Shown piece by piece: positions 6,696 through 8,465 of a stretch of DNA of 8,465 nucleotides. The stretch is from an uncultured Rhizobiaceae group bacterium (GTDB taxonomy: Bacteria; Pseudomonadota; Alphaproteobacteria; Rhizobiales; Rhizobiaceae). Both the position numbers and the translations under genes were made by a program. The notes beneath the pieces are model-generated. The model worked only from the letters and a program-made list of their open reading frames with translations, was not told where the DNA came from and searched no databases. Each line of letters starts with the position of its first letter. Position 1 is the first letter of the stretch. The stretch covers positions 1 to 8,465 of the forward strand of contig CALDZZ010000168.1 in assembly GCA_937944075.1 (NCBI GenBank). The letters run 5' to 3'.

Positions 6696-7194
6696 GACTG
6701 CCCGACAAACAGCTTCCATTACCAAATTGCTTGGAATATCGCTGCTTGGAATGATTGTCATTTTGTATCTATTGTTCAAATTCAAAGGCGCTGCTCCACC
6801 ACCAGATTGCATGTTGAGTGAGAAGACAGGCTTCACTGGTGAGCAAATGTGGGATTTTGGCATCAAGAATTCAGTATTCTTTCGTAAAAGACCTGATCAG
6901 GCTGCCTGCTGGTTTGAAAAGAGCGCCACCAAAGGATACCTCAATGCTTTTGGTTCCATTGCAAGAGCCTATGAAAATGGTGATGGTGTTGTCCAAAATC
7001 ATGAGACTGCAATACAATGGCACCTTAAGGGCATGAAGCTGAACAACAGCGGTTCATTTTTTCTCTTGGCTAAAATGTATGAAAGCGGCAGAGGCGTTAA
7101 CAAAAATACCGAAAAGGCAATTGAACTATATCAGGCAGCAGCAAAACTGGGAAATGGTGGAGCCAGAAAAGCGCTTGAACGTTTGAAAAAGTAA
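6682..7194 (+). CDS. Small membrane-anchored Sel1-repeat protein
   Basis: A 170-aa protein. Residues 13-33 form one hydrophobic helix preceded by a basic N-terminus (TKTARQ), so it is probably a type II anchor with the rest in the periplasm. Residues about 72-158 hold Sel1-like repeats: a degenerate one around ACWFEKSATKGY, then GSIARAYENGDGVVQNHETA (91-110) and LAKMYESGRGVNKNTEKA (129-146), each with the A-x-x-Y-x-x-G-x-G-V signature. Such repeats are alpha-helical protein-protein interaction modules. The start is ATG 6682; ATG 6688 two codons later and GTG 6670 are alternatives. It overlaps the DUF3726 gene by 14 bp, so it is the last gene of the operon, but its link to amine metabolism is unclear and it may just be co-transcribed. 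No hairpin terminator follows before the convergent tRNA. Confidence 0.85.
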   Translation: MTMTKTARQTASITKLLGISLLGMIVILYLLFKFKGAAPPPDCMLSEKTGFTGEQMWDFGIKNSVFFRKRPDQAACWFEKSATKGYLNAFGSIARAYENGDGVVQNHETAIQWHLKGMKLNNSGSFFLLAKMYESGRGVNKNTEKAIELYQAAAKLGNGGARKALERLKK

Positions 7195-7208
7195 AGGTGT
7201 GCGGCGAG

Positions 7209-7284
7209 TGGCTGGGGTGGTAGGACTCGAACCTACGGTACACGCTACCAAAAAGCGTTGCCTTACCAGCTTGGCTACACCCCA
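7209..7284 (-). tRNA. tRNA-Gln (anticodon UUG)
   Basis: The minus strand folds into a full 76-nt cloverleaf. The acceptor TGGGGTG pairs with CACCCCA, the D stem GCC with GGC, the anticodon stem ACGCT with AGCGT, and the T stem GTAGG with CCTAC around TTCGAGT. The loop TTTTGGT gives anticodon TTG (plus-strand 7249-7251), reading CAA glutamine codons. The discriminator base is G and the CCA end is encoded. It faces the Sel1 gene with 14 bp between the two 3' ends. Confidence 0.96.
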
Positions 7285-7295
7285 TCTGCTTCGTC

Positions 7296-7324
7296 TCTAT
7301 AGCCGTAACAGATAAAGCCTGCAA
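7296..7324 (-). promoter_or_regulatory. Sigma70-type promoter of tRNA-Gln
   Basis: On the minus strand TTGCAG (7324-7319) is followed by a 17-bp spacer and TATAGA (7301-7296). The mature tRNA begins 11 nt after the -10 box, so transcription would start just before or in a very short 5' leader. Spacing and hexamers are good for a housekeeping promoter. Confidence 0.65.
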
Positions 7325-7381
7325 GATGAAAATCAACAGATTTGTCCACTTCCATAATCTTTTTTCTTTTATGCTTAAAAC

Positions 7382-7410
7382 TTGCCCCGATGCCTTGAGA
7401 GTCCTAAAAC
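7382..7410 (+). promoter_or_regulatory. Weak candidate promoter for the MoxR gene
   Basis: TTGCCC (7382-7387), a 17-bp spacer and TAAAAC (7405-7410) lie upstream of the ATG at 7437. The hexamers are imperfect. The gene is separated from all leftward plus-strand genes by the opposing tRNA, so some promoter must lie between about 7285 and 7430. Besides this pair the region has a T-rich tract at 7359-7370 and nothing else I can assign. Confidence 0.3.
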
Positions 7411-7436
7411 AATGAGGATTGCGAAAAGGATTTGTT

Positions 7437-8279
7437 ATGAAATTTGAAGGTACATCATCTTATGTTGCGGCAGATGATCTGACGACTGCTGTGAACGCGG
7501 CAATTGCTCTTGAGCGCCCGTTATTGGTAAAAGGAGAACCTGGTACCGGTAAAACAGAACTTGCCAAACAGGTAGCCGGTTCACTTGGAATTCCACTCAT
7601 TGAATGGCATGTGAAGTCGACTACCAAGGCTCAACAGGGGCTTTATGAGTATGATGCTGTGTCTCGCCTTCGTGACAGTCAGCTTGGTGACAAGCGCGTT
7701 AATGATGTCAAAAACTATATCCGCAAGGGCAAGCTATGGGAGGCGTTTGAAGCCAAGGAAAAAGTTGTTCTGCTGATTGATGAAATTGACAAGGCAGACA
7801 TCGAATTTCCAAATGACCTGTTGCAGGAACTCGATCGTATGGAGTTTCATGTTTATGAAACCAATGAAAACGTAAAGGCGGATAACCGCCCCATCGTTAT
7901 CATCACCTCCAATAATGAGAAGGAATTGCCCGATGCATTTTTGCGTCGGTGCTTTTTCCATTACATCAAGTTTCCTGAAGTTGAGACACTGGAGCAAATT
8001 GTTGATGTGCATTACCCCGGCATCAAAAAGAACCTTCTTAGGGAAGCACTCACCCAGTTTTATGAAATTCGTGACACGCCTGGTCTGAAGAAAAAACCCT
8101 CTACCTCCGAGGCTCTCGACTGGATCCGTCTTCTGGTCTCAGATGATGTGGATGGTGCAGACCTTCGTGGTGACGCAAGCGATGCGCTGCCAAGGTTGCA
8201 TGGTGCCCTTTTGAAAAACGAACAGGATGTCCACTTGCTGCAACGCTTGGCCTTCATGGCCAAACAGCAAAACCGATAA
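7437..8279 (+). CDS. MoxR-family AAA+ ATPase
   Basis: A 280-aa cytoplasmic ATPase. Walker A is GEPGTGKT at 33-40, Walker B is VVLLIDEIDKA at 110-120, sensor 1 is IITSNNEKELPDAF at 155-168, and the arginine finger is in LRRC at 169-172. A C-terminal helical lid follows to about 275. Size and motif order fit the compact MoxR class, which acts as a chaperone-like ATPase, usually with a VWA-domain protein, to activate or insert cofactors into metalloenzymes or assemble complexes. The start is ATG 7437, supported by AAGGA at 7426-7430 with 6-nt spacing; an in-frame TTG at 7419 is rejected. No VWA gene follows within the 186 bases available: the next gene starts 83 bp downstream with a signal peptide. 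The client protein is therefore unknown; a VWA partner may lie further right. Confidence 0.92.
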   Translation: MKFEGTSSYVAADDLTTAVNAAIALERPLLVKGEPGTGKTELAKQVAGSLGIPLIEWHVKSTTKAQQGLYEYDAVSRLRDSQLGDKRVNDVKNYIRKGKLWEAFEAKEKVVLLIDEIDKADIEFPNDLLQELDRMEFHVYETNENVKADNRPIVIITSNNEKELPDAFLRRCFFHYIKFPEVETLEQIVDVHYPGIKKNLLREALTQFYEIRDTPGLKKKPSTSEALDWIRLLVSDDVDGADLRGDASDALPRLHGALLKNEQDVHLLQRLAFMAKQQNR

Positions 8280-8362
8280 CACGGAGTTTCACAGTTTTGC
8301 GAGATGGTTGATTTTGCTCCCTAAATAATGGTGAAGTTCAGGCAGATTTCCAGGAGCAATTC

Positions 8363-8465
8363 ATGAGACTTTTCAGTTCCATATTATGTATCATCATGAC
8401 TTTCAGTTTTCATGGTGCACAAGCAAAGCAGCCTTGTGGACTTGATGATAACGGTTGCAAAATAG
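8363..8465 (+). CDS. Secreted protein, N-terminus only (cut by window edge)
   Basis: An ATG at 8363 is preceded by AGGAG at 8352-8356 with 6-nt spacing and opens a frame of 34 codons that runs off the window. Residues 1-21 are a typical Sec signal peptide: basic R2, a hydrophobic core (LFSSILCIIMTFSF), and a cleavage site after AQA. The mature protein would begin KQPCGLDDNGCKI, with two cysteines that could pair in the periplasm. The short Cys-containing start resembles that of secreted PHB-depolymerase/LpqC-like esterases, but 13 residues are too few to assign a family. An AT-rich element at 8321-8329 may belong to its own promoter. Confidence 0.7.
   Translation, partial: MRLFSSILCIIMTFSFHGAQAKQPCGLDDNGCKI

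Noticed and set aside
7209..7284. Direct-repeat copy of the tRNA 3' end marking an integrated island
   Set aside because: I saw no second copy of the T-arm/acceptor sequence and no integrase inside the window.
7097..7336. Minus-strand open frame of 79 aa
   Set aside because: It runs straight through the tRNA-Gln gene and its promoter and into the end of the Sel1 gene in antisense.
7329..7370. Hairpin AAATC/GATTT followed by a T-rich tract, as a terminator
   Set aside because: The stem is only 5 AT-rich base pairs and the T-tract begins 15 nt after it, so it does not fit an intrinsic terminator.

Overview
The window looks like chromosomal DNA from an alphaproteobacterium with moderate GC (by eye, slightly under 50%), possibly marine. 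The evidence is the kind of genes present (sarcosine-oxidase-like FAD enzyme, stand-alone DUF971 protein, acetylpolyamine amidohydrolase, DUF3726 protein, MoxR ATPase) and their tight packing. No transposase, integrase, CRISPR array or phage gene is visible. The lineage call is inference only.

Left part (1-1926, minus strand): a two-gene unit transcribed leftwards. A membrane di-iron desaturase/hydroxylase-family protein comes first, then an FAD-dependent DAO-type amine oxidoreductase that runs off the left edge. The two overlap by 4 bp (ATGA). A 66-bp divergent gap (1927-1992) separates this unit from the rightward one and carries an 8-bp inverted repeat that overlaps a candidate leftward promoter.

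Middle (1993-7194, plus strand): a compact six-gene run. The order is DUF971 (GBBH-like N-domain) protein, acetylpolyamine amidohydrolase (AphA-type, HDAC fold), a non-canonical M19 dipeptidase-like protein, a 564-aa protein of unknown function, a DUF3726 protein, and a small membrane-anchored Sel1-repeat protein. Most junctions overlap by 1-14 bp or are 4 bp apart. The one larger gap, 45 bp, precedes the M19 gene, which has its own good ribosome binding site. Together the two divergent units look like an amine catabolic locus: deacetylation of an N-acetylated polyamine or similar compound, flavin-dependent oxidation or demethylation of an amine, and an oxygen-dependent membrane di-iron step. 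The true substrate cannot be read from the sequence. The 564-aa/DUF3726 pair has no known function.

Right part (7209-8465): a tRNA-Gln(UUG) gene on the minus strand converges on the operon with only 14 bp between them and has a good sigma70-type promoter. To its right, on the plus strand, are a complete MoxR-family AAA+ ATPase with no VWA partner immediately downstream, and the first 34 codons of a secreted protein cut by the right edge.
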